From: Allobosea sp.
GTDB lineage: Bacteria > Pseudomonadota > Alphaproteobacteria > Rhizobiales > Beijerinckiaceae
Direction of reading: 5' to 3'
DNA length: 64,000 bases
Assembly (NCBI GenBank): GCA_024231975.1
Contig: JAAEQB010000007.1
Coordinates: 41,750-105,749 of the forward strand
Shown here piece by piece: positions 51,787 to 61,564 of the stretch (the first letter of the stretch is position 1; each line of letters opens with the position of its first letter). Position numbers and translations under genes: made by a program. Below the pieces are notes generated by a model. That model had not been told where the DNA came from. It was given only the letters and a program-made list of their open reading frames with translations, and did no database searches.

Positions 51787-52503
51787 TCACGGGCTTGCAG
51801 ATGCGATCAGCTGCGCGTGCAGGAAGCTCGGATCAGCGGTCTCGAGAATATGACGTGCGGCTGCGGAGAGCGCCGGACGGTGTCGCGGCTGGATCGCCAG
51901 CATGAACACGACATGCGAGGTCCGGATAGCCCAGATCTCGGCATAGGGAGCGGCGCGCCGCAGATCATCCGCGACATCGCGAATAAGGCTCTCCCGTTCC
52001 TTGCGCTGGAAGTGCTGATAGACCACCAGCGAGTGGCCAGCTCGATAGGTCGCGGCCAGCTCGTCGCGATAGACATATTTCGAGGAACTGCGCCGGCCCT
52101 TGCCGACCGAACCGACCTCGATGCCGTTGTCAGGGTCGAAGAAGATCAGGTCGGTCTCGGTCAACGCTGCGCTCGCTTGCCGGAACCAGAGTTGCCGCTC
52201 GAACAGAGTCTCGGGAACGGTCGTGTTGACGAAGACAGCACCGGGTAGGATCTCGCTGCCTTCGATCAGGACCAGCAGGCGCGAGTCGGGCTCGTTCCGC
52301 GCGCGGCGCAGCAGCGCGAACAACTCGGGATCGTGGTGCTCCTGTTTCGACTGATCGAGGTAGCCGAGCTTGTTGCCGTCGCTGCGACCATCCGGAGGCG
52401 TCAGCATCCAGCAGACGCCAAGCCTCAACCCCGACCGGCCGAGTAGCCGGAGCAGGGCATATTTCCGATAGTCGTTGACGTCGCCGACATACTGCTCCTT
52501 CAC
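51787..52503 (-). CDS. conserved-type hypothetical protein, possible methyltransferase-like fold
   Basis: 238 residues. MKEQYVGDVNDYRKYALLRLL and TDLIFFDPDNGIEV are strong blocks; the latter, with FDPDNG, resembles the (D/N)PP(Y/F)-type catalytic region of Rossmann enzymes, and HFQRKERESLIRDVADDLRR follows. I do not recognise a named family. It has no signal peptide or membrane segment. It may be a defence or island accessory gene given its position. Confidence 0.6.
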   Translation of the reverse strand: MKEQYVGDVNDYRKYALLRLLGRSGLRLGVCWMLTPPDGRSDGNKLGYLDQSKQEHHDPELFALLRRARNEPDSRLLVLIEGSEILPGAVFVNTTVPETLFERQLWFRQASAALTETDLIFFDPDNGIEVGSVGKGRRSSSKYVYRDELAATYRAGHSLVVYQHFQRKERESLIRDVADDLRRAAPYAEIWAIRTSHVVFMLAIQPRHRPALSAAARHILETADPSFLHAQLIASASP

Positions 52504-52617
52504 GCCCCATCCCCCGAATCATCCGATCGGGGTGCAGCATGCAAAAATATTCCGTTTTGGGGTATTCGAAATTGGGGTTGATTTGGACGGCCGGTTTCAT
52601 CGCTTCGGGCGCCGGCT

Positions 52618-52881
52618 TTGGCTTCAACGCAACCCGACCTCTACAAGGCCCTGCTCCAGGCGCTCATCCAGGTGCGCAAGGAGGCCGGTATCACGCAGGT
52701 TGAGCTCGCCGCGCGCATCGGCCGTCGGCAGACCTTCGTGTCGAAATACGAGACCGAGGAGCGGCGGCTCGATGTCGCCGAGTACATCGCCATCGCGAGG
52801 GCGCTCGGGGCGGAGCCGTACGAGCTGATGAGCGAAGTCGAGCGAGCCGCGGCGGCGGGAGCAGCCGGTCCATCCCATTAG
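52618..52881 (+). CDS. XRE-family helix-turn-helix regulator
   Basis: 87 residues from TTG 52618. RKEAGITQVELAARIGRRQT then FVSKYETEERRLDVAEYIAI is an HTH_3 domain, closely related to the regulator at 50545. About 50-70 bases upstream two tandem copies of ATTC-N6-TTGGGGT-like sequence (52548-52577) may be its operator. Divergent from the gene ending at 51787. Confidence 0.82.
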   Translation: MASTQPDLYKALLQALIQVRKEAGITQVELAARIGRRQTFVSKYETEERRLDVAEYIAIARALGAEPYELMSEVERAAAAGAAGPSH

Positions 52882-52949
52882 CAGACATCTGGAACGTCCG
52901 GATACGGGCAGACTGCTTCATACTCAGCCTCGTCGCGCCGCCGGTCGTC

Positions 52950-53501
52950 TCAGTCGAGGCGCGCCTGCGGTCGATACTGCCCGACGATCGGAAGCCGCTC
53001 GTGTTTTGCAATAGGCACAAGCAGGCTTTCCTTGCGGTCGTGCGCCGCCCGGCTACGCGTGCCCTTCGAGCGCGGGGGATGCTCTTCCCAGTATTTCGTC
53101 ATGCACCAATAGGTGAAGGCAGACGACCATCCGATGAGAAGCAGGCCCGACAGGCCCTCGACGCCGGCAAATATTCGCAATGGCCCGTAGCTGAACGCCT
53201 GATTGCTGCCCAAGGCTGCATAGGATTCAAACGAGATATAGAGAGCTTGTGCCAACGAGGCCCTTCTTCCGATCTCGAACGAAGCAATATCGCCGCCCCA
53301 TGACAGGAAACTGAGCATCAGCGCGAAGATCGCGATCTGGATCAAATGACTCCCCAAGGCGCCTGCGACGACGCACAAGAGCCGCTGCCGCGGCGCGATC
53401 GCGAGCATCCGGGTGCCGCCCGAAAGCAACCGCAGGAATTCATAGTGGGTCACTATGCAGATCAAGGCGCTGGCAATTGCGCCGGCCGGTACCAGAAACA
53501 T
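52950..53501 (-). CDS. two-helix ion channel family protein
   Basis: 183 residues with four hydrophobic segments. ASLAQALYISFESYAALGSN then GPLRIFAGVEGLSGLLLIGW is the pore-loop and inner-helix pattern of bacterial Ion_trans_2 channels, with AALGS replacing the potassium filter TVGYG, so selectivity is uncertain. The C-terminus is basic and cytoplasmic. No partner gene. Confidence 0.7.
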   Translation of the reverse strand: MFLVPAGAIASALICIVTHYEFLRLLSGGTRMLAIAPRQRLLCVVAGALGSHLIQIAIFALMLSFLSWGGDIASFEIGRRASLAQALYISFESYAALGSNQAFSYGPLRIFAGVEGLSGLLLIGWSSAFTYWCMTKYWEEHPPRSKGTRSRAAHDRKESLLVPIAKHERLPIVGQYRPQARLD

Positions 53502-53665
53502 TGCGCCATCCTGCGAACGCTACGCCCCATTCCAGGAGAACGAGCCATTTCTGCCGGGCGAATGAGGCGACTGGGTGTCCTCGGCGAGAACAAAGCCGGT
53601 TTTCGCTCGAACCGTGGCAAGGGGCCGGGCGTCTCAGGGGCGCGACAGCCAACGCCGGGCTGACG

Positions 53666-55087
53666 TCACCGATCTCCCCAGCCACCACCGAGAGCCTGGA
53701 ACAGGCTCGTCGCGGCGAGAAGGCGATTCAGGCGAACCTCGGCCATTGCGCTCTGCGCGGTGAACAAGGTCTGCTGGGCCTGAAGCACGCTGATCTGATT
53801 GGCCGTGCCGCCGCGGAGCTGGGCTTCCGCCACATCGAAGGCCTTGCGCGAACTCGCGACGACATCGGCTTGCAGGCGCAGTTGCCGGCTGGTCCGGTCC
53901 AGGGCGACCAAGGCCTTCTCGACATCCGCGAAAGCGGAGAGAATGGCCTTGCGGTAGCTCTGGAGATCCTGGAGCTGGACGCCCTTAGCCTGCTTCAGCT
54001 GGCTCTCCAGCAGGAAGCCGTCGAAGATCGGCTGCGTCAGCCCGGCGGCGAGCGTGTAGTACCAGGCGCCCGGCACGAAGAGCGATCGAAGCGCCGCGCT
54101 CTGAACGCCGGCTGTCCCGGTCAGCTGGATCTGGGGCAGCATGGCGGCCCGTGCAGCCTCTACGCTGAAACCCGACGCTTCCAGTTGTGCTTCCGCGAGC
54201 CGGACGTCGGGGCGACGGCGCAGCAGCTCCGATGGCAGCCCGGGAGTAACGCGCGGGATCGCCATGGCGGCCAGCTTTCCGCTCGGCGGGCGCATCGTGG
54301 CGGCGACGCGCCCCACCAGAACGGCGAGCGCGGCCGTGTTCTGCTCCAGCGTCACTTCCAAAGGTGGAATGGAGGTTCGCACCGTCGCGACGAGCGCCTC
54401 CTGCTGAGCCACGTCGAGCTCGGAAACGGTGCCCGCCGTGAACTGCCGCCGGACCAGCTCCAGAATCCTGTTGGCCGCCGCCAGGTTCTCGCGCGCGACG
54501 GCGATCTGGTCGCGCGCCGCGAGCACCTGGAAATAGCTGTTGGCGACCGTCACCTGCGCCGTCAGGCGTACGACCTCCTCGTTGAAGTGGGCTGCGGCGA
54601 GGTTCTGCTCGGCAGCCAGCAACCCTGACCGGTTCTTGCCCCAGAAATCGACCATGTAGCTCGCCGACAGCCCGAGGCCGAACTGCGACCTCACCGCCGC
54701 GCTGGTGGAGGACGTCGCCGGAGTACGTATGCGTTCGGCGGAGCCGGCGGCGTCGAGGGTGGGAAACAGCGGTGCAGCAGCGATGCCTGCCTGCGCCTCG
54801 GCCTGGGCGATCTGCGCTGCTGCCACGGCAATGTCGAGATTGCCGGCATTCGCGGCGGCGATGAGATCATCCAACGGCCGCGACCGAAAGCCTCGCCACC
54901 AACTCGGCTGCGGTGGGTGCGCCTCTTCGCGCGAGGGCGATGCCCGGTAGTGGTCCGGGGCGGGAATGCCGGCTTCCGGCTTGTCGAGAGCAGGCAGGCA
55001 GCCTTCGAGCGCCAGCGCCAGCGCCGCCGCAGCGGCCAGCCGGCGGAACCTCGCAGGCCCACGATGTGGTATTCCCGTCCGTGGCAT
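53666..55087 (-). CDS. outer-membrane efflux lipoprotein (NodT/OprM type)
   Basis: 473 residues from ATG 55087, whose signal peptide ends LALALEGC, a lipobox. SWWRGFRSRPLDDLIAAANA and NLDIAVAAAQIAQAEAQAGI start the first of two OEP repeats; the second begins RRRPDVRLAEAQLEASGFSV. It forms the trimeric outer-membrane tunnel for the RND pump encoded immediately upstream. A 130-base gap separates it from the mdtC-type gene, so it is the operon's last gene. Confidence 0.9.
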   Translation of the reverse strand: MPRTGIPHRGPARFRRLAAAAALALALEGCLPALDKPEAGIPAPDHYRASPSREEAHPPQPSWWRGFRSRPLDDLIAAANAGNLDIAVAAAQIAQAEAQAGIAAAPLFPTLDAAGSAERIRTPATSSTSAAVRSQFGLGLSASYMVDFWGKNRSGLLAAEQNLAAAHFNEEVVRLTAQVTVANSYFQVLAARDQIAVARENLAAANRILELVRRQFTAGTVSELDVAQQEALVATVRTSIPPLEVTLEQNTAALAVLVGRVAATMRPPSGKLAAMAIPRVTPGLPSELLRRRPDVRLAEAQLEASGFSVEAARAAMLPQIQLTGTAGVQSAALRSLFVPGAWYYTLAAGLTQPIFDGFLLESQLKQAKGVQLQDLQSYRKAILSAFADVEKALVALDRTSRQLRLQADVVASSRKAFDVAEAQLRGGTANQISVLQAQQTLFTAQSAMAEVRLNRLLAATSLFQALGGGWGDR

Positions 55088-55217
55088 GAAGCCCGCGCCT
55101 GATGGTGGAAGAGCAGCTAGCGGCAGGCCGGCGCATGGTTCAAGCGGTTCTCGCCGAAAGGCCGCGGACTGCCGGCGAATGGGCCATGCCTGTGTCAGGC
55201 GGGACACGGCCTTTCCG

Positions 55218-58200
55218 TTACTCGCCGGCATGAGCCGGTTGTCCGGCGATGCGGCGTCCCCGCAGGCGCTCAACGAGGAGATAGATGACTGGCGTCGTGT
55301 AGAGGGTCATCAACTGGCTGAGCAGCAGCCCGCCCACGATGGCGACGCCGAGAGGTCGGCGCAACTCGCTTCCTTCGCCGAAGCCGATCATCAGCGGCAT
55401 CGCTCCGAAGAGCGCGGCCATGGTCGTCATCATGATCGGCCGGAAGCGCAGCAGGCAGGCCTGGAAGATCGCCTCGCGCGGAGGGAGCGAGGCGTGCCGC
55501 TCGAGATCCAGCGCGACGTCGATCATCATGATCGCATTCTTCTTGACGATGCCGATCAGCAGGATGACTCCGATCAGCGCCATGACGCTGAATTCGACGC
55601 CGAATGCCATCAGCGCGAGCAGGGCGCCGACCCCCGCGGACGGCAGGGTCGACAGGATGGTTATCGGGTGCGCGAAACTCTCGTAGAGGATGCCGAGCAC
55701 GAGATAGACCGCCAACAGTGCCGCCAGGATCAGCAGAGGCTGGTTCGCGAGCGATTGCTGGAAGACCTGAGCGGTGCCCTGGAAGGTGCCATGGACTGTC
55801 GCCGGCAGGCCGATACGCTCCTTGGCGGCTTCGACGGCTGAAACGGCATCGCTGAGCGCGGCGTCGGGCGCGAGGTTGAACGACAGCGTGGCGGCGACGA
55901 ACAGACCCTGGTGATTGACGGCGAGCGGTGTCGTACCGGTCCTAAACCGGGCAACGCTCGACAGGGGAACCATGGTCTCCTGCGCGGCGCTGATCGCCGA
56001 GCCGGTCGACGCGGCGGTCTTGCCTGTGCTCCCGATCGCATTGTTGGCCGCGTTCGCGGCGGCGTTGCTCCCGGCGCTCGCGACGCTGGCCGCGCCTGAC
56101 GAGAAGGTCCCGGCCGCCGCGCCCGTTCCCTGCGAGCCGGATACGCTGCCGCCCGCGGTGCTGACATAGACCTGATCCAGAACGCCGGGCGATTGCGCGA
56201 AGCGCGGCGCGACCTCCATGACGACATGGTACTGATTGCGCGCCACGTAGATCGTCGAGACCTGGCGCTGGCCGAAGGCATCGTAGAGTGCGTTGTCGAT
56301 CTGGCTGACGGTGAGGCCGAACCGCGCGGCCGCGTCGCGGTCGATCTCGACCTCCGTCTCGAGGCCTTTGGATTGCTGGTCGCTGTTGACCTGGGTGAGC
56401 CTCGGGTCGCGCTGCAGCGCCGCGAGCATCTTCGGCGCCCAGTTCGCGAGCTCGTCGAAATTGTCCGCCTGCAAGGTGTACTGATACTGCGCGTTCGCCT
56501 GCCGCCCGCCGACCCGGATATCCTGGACCGCCTGGAGGAAAAGGTTCGCGCCGGGCACCACGGCAAGCTCCCGTCGGAGTCGGACGATCACCTGATCGGC
56601 GGAGGCGTCGCGCTCGCCGAGGGGCTTGAGCGAGATGAAGACGAAGCCGGAATTCGCCTGCCCGCCGCCGGTGAAGCCGACCACCGTATCGACGGCCGGA
56701 TCCGCCCGGACGATGTCGATGAAGCTCTTGAGCTTGCCCGACATGGCCTGGAAGGAGATGGCCTGGTCCGCTTGGATCGCTCCCGTGATGCGGCCGGTGT
56801 CCTGCTGCGGGAAAAACCCTTTCGGGATGACGATGTAGAGATGGATCGTGAGCGCAAGCGCCGCGAGGAAGAGCCCGAGCATCAATGCCGGCCGCGACAA
56901 CGCCCAGCCCAGCGAATGCCGATAGGCCGTCGCGACCCCTTGATAGACCCTCTCGCTGGCGCGGAAGAGGCGGCCGTGCCGGGCTTCGGTCTCGTCGCGC
57001 AGGAGAAGCGCACACATCATCGGCGTCGTCGTCAGCGATACCAGCAAGGAGATCAGGATCGTTGCCGAGAGGGTGAGCGCGAATTCACGGAAAATCTTGC
57101 CGATCAGCCCTCCCATCAGCAGGATCGGGATGAAGACGGCGATCAGGGAGACGCTCATCGACAAGACGGTGAAACCCACCTCCGAGGCGCCCTTCAATGC
57201 CGCCTCGAGGCGCGAAAGGCCGGTGGCGCGATGGCGAGCGATGTTCTCGAGCACGACGATCGCATCGTCGACGACAAAGCCCGTGGCGACGGTCAGCGCC
57301 ATCAGCGACAGGTTGTCGATGCTGAAGCCGAGCAGGTACATCGCGCCGAGCGTTCCGACGAGAGAGACGGGCACCGCCACGATCGGGACCAGTGCCGCCC
57401 GCCAATCGCGCAGGAAGGCAAAGACGACGACGATCACGAGCAAGATCGCGATCAGCAGGGTGCGCTGGACCTCGTCCAGCGAGGCGCGGATCGTGGTCGA
57501 TCGGTCGACAGCGACGGCGAGGTCGATGGCGGGCGAGATTGAGGCTCTCAGCGTCGGCAGCAGCGAGCGGATACGGTCGACCGTGGCAATGATGTTGGCA
57601 TTGGGCGAGCGGTAGAGGATCAGCAGGATCGCCGGCTTTCCACCGGCGAGCCCGATCGTGCGCACATTCTCGATGGAATCCACGGTCTCGCCGAGATCGG
57701 ATAATCGGACTGCCGCGCCGTTGCGATAAGCGACGACGAGATCGCGGTAATCTGCCGCCTTCAGCCCCTGGTCGTTGGCATAGAGCTGGAAGCGCAACCG
57801 GCCGTCCTCGATCGCCCCTTTCGGCGAATGGGCATTGGCGGCGCCGAGCGCGGCACGAATGTCTTCCAGGCCGATGCCGTATTTGGACAGCGCGTTGGGG
57901 TCGAGCTCGACGCGGACGGCGGGCAGCGAGCCGCCGCCGACATTGACGTCGCCGATGCCGTCAATCTGCGAGATCTTCTGGGCCAGTACCGTGCTCGCCG
58001 TGTCGTAGAGCTGTCCGCGGGTCAGGGTGTCGGAGGTCAGCGACAGAATCAGGATCGGCGCGTCGGCCGGGTTGACCTTGCGATAGGTCGGGTTGGAGCG
58101 CAGGCTGGACGGCAAGTCGGCGCGGGCGGCATTGATGGCTGCCTGGACGTCCCGTGCCGCGCCGTCGACATCCCGGTCAAGCCCGAACTGGAGCGTGATG

Positions 58201-58469
58201 CGGGTGCTGCCGCTGGTGCTCGACGAGGTCATCTCGGTCACGTCCGAAATCTCGCCGAGGTGACGCTCCAATGGGCTTGCGACGGTGTTGGCCACGATCT
58301 GAGGGCTCGCGCCGGGCAAGCTGGCCGATACCGAGATCACGGGGTAGTCGACCTCCGGCAGCGGGGAGACCGGCAATAGCGGATAGGCGACGAGACCCGC
58401 CGCGAACACCCAGACCGTCAGCAAGGTCGTCGCGACGGGACGCCGGATGAAGGGCGACGACAGGCTCAC
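55218..58469 (-). CDS. mdtC: RND efflux permease, MdtC type, with a Gly/Ala/Ser insertion
   Basis: 1083 residues, about 60 longer than usual. RRPVATTLLTVWVFAAGL, LPEVDYPVISVSASLPGASP and GGSLPAVRVELDPNALSKYG match MdtC; the proton-relay region of helix 4 (TGFVVDDAIVVLENIARHR) is intact. About residues 770-830 (55975-56165) are a low-complexity Gly/Ala/Ser insert in the periplasmic docking region. It should pair with the MdtB-type permease, whose stop overlaps its start by ATGA. Confidence 0.93.
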   Translation of the reverse strand: MSLSSPFIRRPVATTLLTVWVFAAGLVAYPLLPVSPLPEVDYPVISVSASLPGASPQIVANTVASPLERHLGEISDVTEMTSSSTSGSTRITLQFGLDRDVDGAARDVQAAINAARADLPSSLRSNPTYRKVNPADAPILILSLTSDTLTRGQLYDTASTVLAQKISQIDGIGDVNVGGGSLPAVRVELDPNALSKYGIGLEDIRAALGAANAHSPKGAIEDGRLRFQLYANDQGLKAADYRDLVVAYRNGAAVRLSDLGETVDSIENVRTIGLAGGKPAILLILYRSPNANIIATVDRIRSLLPTLRASISPAIDLAVAVDRSTTIRASLDEVQRTLLIAILLVIVVVFAFLRDWRAALVPIVAVPVSLVGTLGAMYLLGFSIDNLSLMALTVATGFVVDDAIVVLENIARHRATGLSRLEAALKGASEVGFTVLSMSVSLIAVFIPILLMGGLIGKIFREFALTLSATILISLLVSLTTTPMMCALLLRDETEARHGRLFRASERVYQGVATAYRHSLGWALSRPALMLGLFLAALALTIHLYIVIPKGFFPQQDTGRITGAIQADQAISFQAMSGKLKSFIDIVRADPAVDTVVGFTGGGQANSGFVFISLKPLGERDASADQVIVRLRRELAVVPGANLFLQAVQDIRVGGRQANAQYQYTLQADNFDELANWAPKMLAALQRDPRLTQVNSDQQSKGLETEVEIDRDAAARFGLTVSQIDNALYDAFGQRQVSTIYVARNQYHVVMEVAPRFAQSPGVLDQVYVSTAGGSVSGSQGTGAAAGTFSSGAASVASAGSNAAANAANNAIGSTGKTAASTGSAISAAQETMVPLSSVARFRTGTTPLAVNHQGLFVAATLSFNLAPDAALSDAVSAVEAAKERIGLPATVHGTFQGTAQVFQQSLANQPLLILAALLAVYLVLGILYESFAHPITILSTLPSAGVGALLALMAFGVEFSVMALIGVILLIGIVKKNAIMMIDVALDLERHASLPPREAIFQACLLRFRPIMMTTMAALFGAMPLMIGFGEGSELRRPLGVAIVGGLLLSQLMTLYTTPVIYLLVERLRGRRIAGQPAHAGE

Positions 58470-61400
58470 CGCGCGACGTCCAACGGGGAGGCGGCGCTTG
58501 TGCGCTCTCGGGAACGAACCAGGCGGTCGAACCAGAGATAGATCACGGGCGTGGTGAACAGCGTCAGCAACTGGCTGAGCAGGAGACCGCCGACGATCGT
58601 GACGCCGAGCGGATGGCGCAGCTCGGACCCGACGCCGGTTCCCAGCATCAGGGGCAAGGCGCCGAGCATCGCGGCCAGCGTCGTCATCAGGATGGGCCGG
58701 AAGCGCAGCAGGCAGGCCTCACGGATCGCCTCGCGCGGCGTCTTGCCCTCGCGCTCGGCGGCGAGCGCGAAGTCGATCATCATGATCGCGTTCTTCTTCA
58801 CGATGCCGATCAGCAGGATCAATCCGATGACCGCGATGATGGTCAGCTCCTGGCCGGCCAGCATCAAGGCGAGCAGAGCCCCGATGCCCGCCGAGGGCAG
58901 CGTCGAGAGGATCGTCAGCGGGTGGATGAAGCTTTCGTAGAGGACGCCCAGGACGATGTAGACGGTCACCAGCGCCGCCAGCACCAGCACGAGCTGGTTG
59001 CCGAGCGCTGCTTCGAAGGCGCGGGCCGAGCCCTGGAAGCTCGGGATGACGCTGGCCGGCAGCCCGATCTCCGTGGCGGCGGAGCGGATGGAAGCCACGG
59101 CCTCGCCGAGTGAGGCCCCCGGGGCGAGATTGAAGGAGATGGTCGTCGCCGGGAACTGGCCGAGATGCGAGATGAGCAGAGGAGCGGTCTCGATCCGGTG
59201 CGTCGCCACCACCGACAGCGGCACCGCGGCTCCCGATGCCGAAGGCAGATAGACCGACCCGAGGGAGTCCAGCGAATTCTTGAGCAGCCCCTCCGCTTCC
59301 AGGATCACCCGGTTCTGGCTGGACGCCGTGAAGATCGTCGACACGATCCGCTGGCCGTAGCTGTCGTAGAGGGCATTGTCGACGGTCGCCGGCGTGATGC
59401 CGAAGCGGGCTGCTCGATCCCGGTCGATCTCGATCCTGACCGAAAGCCCCGTTTGTGAAAGGTCGCTGGTCACGTCCGCCAGCCCTGGCAGCGTGGCCAG
59501 TCGCGCGACGAGGCGCGGTGTCCACTCGGCGAGCTCGGCCGCGTTCGCGTCCTGGAGCACGAACTGGTACTGCGTTCGGCTGACGGCGCTGTCGATGGTG
59601 AGATCCTGCACGGGTTGCTGGTAGAGGGCGATTCCCGGAACGGCAGAGGCCGATTGCTTGAGCCGCGCGATCACGGAGCCGATCGGGGCCGAGCGCGCCT
59701 CATGTGGCTTGAGGTTGATCAACATGCGCCCGACATTCGGCGTCGCGTTCGCGCCGTCGACCCCGATGAAGGACGACAGGCTTTCCACGTCGGGATCGGC
59801 CAGGACGACCTTCCCGAGCTGGCGCTGGAGCTCGGAAAGCCGCGCGAAGGATACCGATTGCGACGCCTCCGTCATCGCCTGGATGACACCGGTGTCCTGC
59901 TGCGGAAAGAAGCCCTTCGGGATGACCGTGTAGAAATATCCCGTCAGGCCCAGCGTCGCCAGGAACACCGCGAGCGTCAGCCGCTGATGCCCGAGTACCC
60001 GGTCGAGCGCCCTGGCATACAGGGCGATCACGCCGTCGAAGAAGCTGCGGCTGAAGCGCTGGAGGCGATTCTCCCGCTCGTCCGCGGTGGCTCGGAGCAG
60101 CTTTGCGCAAGCCATCGGGACAAGCGTCAGCGAGACCACTCCGGAGACGAGGATCGTTGTCGAGAGCGTCACAGCGAATTCCCGGAAAAGCCGGCCGACG
60201 ATGTCGCTCATGAAGAGCAGGGGGATCATGACTGCGATCAGCGAGATCGTCAGCGAGATGATGGTGAAGCCAATCTGCTCCGAACCGCGCAGCGCCGCCT
60301 GCAGGGGCGTGTCCCCCTCTTCGAGATAGCGCGAGATGTTCTCGATCACGACGATGGCGTCGTCGACGACGAAGCCGGTCGCAACGGTCAGCGCCATCAG
60401 CGACAGGTTGTTGAGGCTGTAGTCGAGCATGTACATGACGCCGAGCGTGCCGATCAGGGACAGCGGCACCGACAAGCTCGGGATCAGGGTCGCGCGCGGG
60501 CTGCGCAGGAAGACGAAGATCACCAGGACGACGAGCATGACGGCCAGCGTCAGCTCGTAACCCACGTCGCGCACCGAGGCCCGGATCGTCGTCGTCCGGT
60601 CGGTCAGCACGGCGACGTCGATCGCGCTCGGCAGCGACGCCTGAAGCTGCGGCAGCAGCGCCTTGATGCGATCGACGACGTCGATGACGTTCGCCCCCGG
60701 CTGGCGCTGGATGTTGAGGATGATCGCCGGCGTGTCGTTCATCCAGGCGGCCATCTGGTCGTTCTCGATGCCGTCGACCACGCTCGCCACATCGCGCAGC
60801 CGGACCGCAGCCCCGTTACGATAGGCGATGACCATACCTTCGTACTCGGCCGCGTTGCGCATCTGGTCGTTCGCGTTGATCGTCTGTGCCTGGCGCGGCC
60901 CGTCGAAGGAGCCCTTGGGGGCGTTGACGTTCGCGTTGCCCAGGGTGGTCCGCAGGTCGTCCATGTTCAGGCCGTAGGCTGCTAGCCGCCGCGGATCGGC
61001 CCGGATGCGCACGGCGGGCCGCTGGCCGCCGCTGAGCGAGACGAGGCCCACTCCCGGCAGTTGCGAGATCTTCTGCGCGAGACGCGTATCGGCCATCGCC
61101 TGGACGCCCCGCAGGGGCATCGTCTTCGAGGTCAGCGCCAGCGTCAGGACCGGCGCGTCCGCAGGGTTGACCTTGGCGTAGATCGGCGGGGCCGGCAGAT
61201 CCGACGGGAGCAGATTGCCGGCGGCGTTCAGAGCGGCCTGGACCTGCTGCTCGGCGACGTCGAGAGGAACCGTGAGGTTGAACTGCAGGGTGATGATCGA
61301 GGCGCCCGCAGAGCTGCTCGACGCCATCTGGGAGAGGTTCGGGATCTGGCCGAGCTGGACTTCCAGCGGTGCGGTCACCGACGAGGTCATGACGTCGGGG

Positions 61401-61564
61401 CTGGCCCCGGGATAGAAGGTCTGGACCTGGATCGTCGGATAATCGACTTGCGGAAGGGCCGAGACGGGGAGGAAACGCAGCGCGATCAAGCCCGCGAGGA
61501 GGATCGCCACCATCAGCAACGTGGTGGCGACGGGCCGCAGGACGAAGGGCCGCGAGGGGTTCAT
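58466..61564 (-). CDS. mdtB: RND efflux permease, MdtB type
   Basis: 1032 residues. LRPVATTLLMVAILLAGLIA, VSALPQVDYPTIQVQTFYPG and NLLPSDLPAPPIYAKVNPAD are nearly diagnostic of MdtB, and TGFVVDDAIVVIENISRYLE carries the helix 4 aspartates. It forms the inner-membrane heterotrimer with MdtC, exporting bile-salt-like or drug substrates. It overlaps both the MdtA-type gene upstream and the MdtC-type gene downstream by four bases. Confidence 0.94.
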   Translation of the reverse strand: MNPSRPFVLRPVATTLLMVAILLAGLIALRFLPVSALPQVDYPTIQVQTFYPGASPDVMTSSVTAPLEVQLGQIPNLSQMASSSSAGASIITLQFNLTVPLDVAEQQVQAALNAAGNLLPSDLPAPPIYAKVNPADAPVLTLALTSKTMPLRGVQAMADTRLAQKISQLPGVGLVSLSGGQRPAVRIRADPRRLAAYGLNMDDLRTTLGNANVNAPKGSFDGPRQAQTINANDQMRNAAEYEGMVIAYRNGAAVRLRDVASVVDGIENDQMAAWMNDTPAIILNIQRQPGANVIDVVDRIKALLPQLQASLPSAIDVAVLTDRTTTIRASVRDVGYELTLAVMLVVLVIFVFLRSPRATLIPSLSVPLSLIGTLGVMYMLDYSLNNLSLMALTVATGFVVDDAIVVIENISRYLEEGDTPLQAALRGSEQIGFTIISLTISLIAVMIPLLFMSDIVGRLFREFAVTLSTTILVSGVVSLTLVPMACAKLLRATADERENRLQRFSRSFFDGVIALYARALDRVLGHQRLTLAVFLATLGLTGYFYTVIPKGFFPQQDTGVIQAMTEASQSVSFARLSELQRQLGKVVLADPDVESLSSFIGVDGANATPNVGRMLINLKPHEARSAPIGSVIARLKQSASAVPGIALYQQPVQDLTIDSAVSRTQYQFVLQDANAAELAEWTPRLVARLATLPGLADVTSDLSQTGLSVRIEIDRDRAARFGITPATVDNALYDSYGQRIVSTIFTASSQNRVILEAEGLLKNSLDSLGSVYLPSASGAAVPLSVVATHRIETAPLLISHLGQFPATTISFNLAPGASLGEAVASIRSAATEIGLPASVIPSFQGSARAFEAALGNQLVLVLAALVTVYIVLGVLYESFIHPLTILSTLPSAGIGALLALMLAGQELTIIAVIGLILLIGIVKKNAIMMIDFALAAEREGKTPREAIREACLLRFRPILMTTLAAMLGALPLMLGTGVGSELRHPLGVTIVGGLLLSQLLTLFTTPVIYLWFDRLVRSRERTSAASPLDVAR

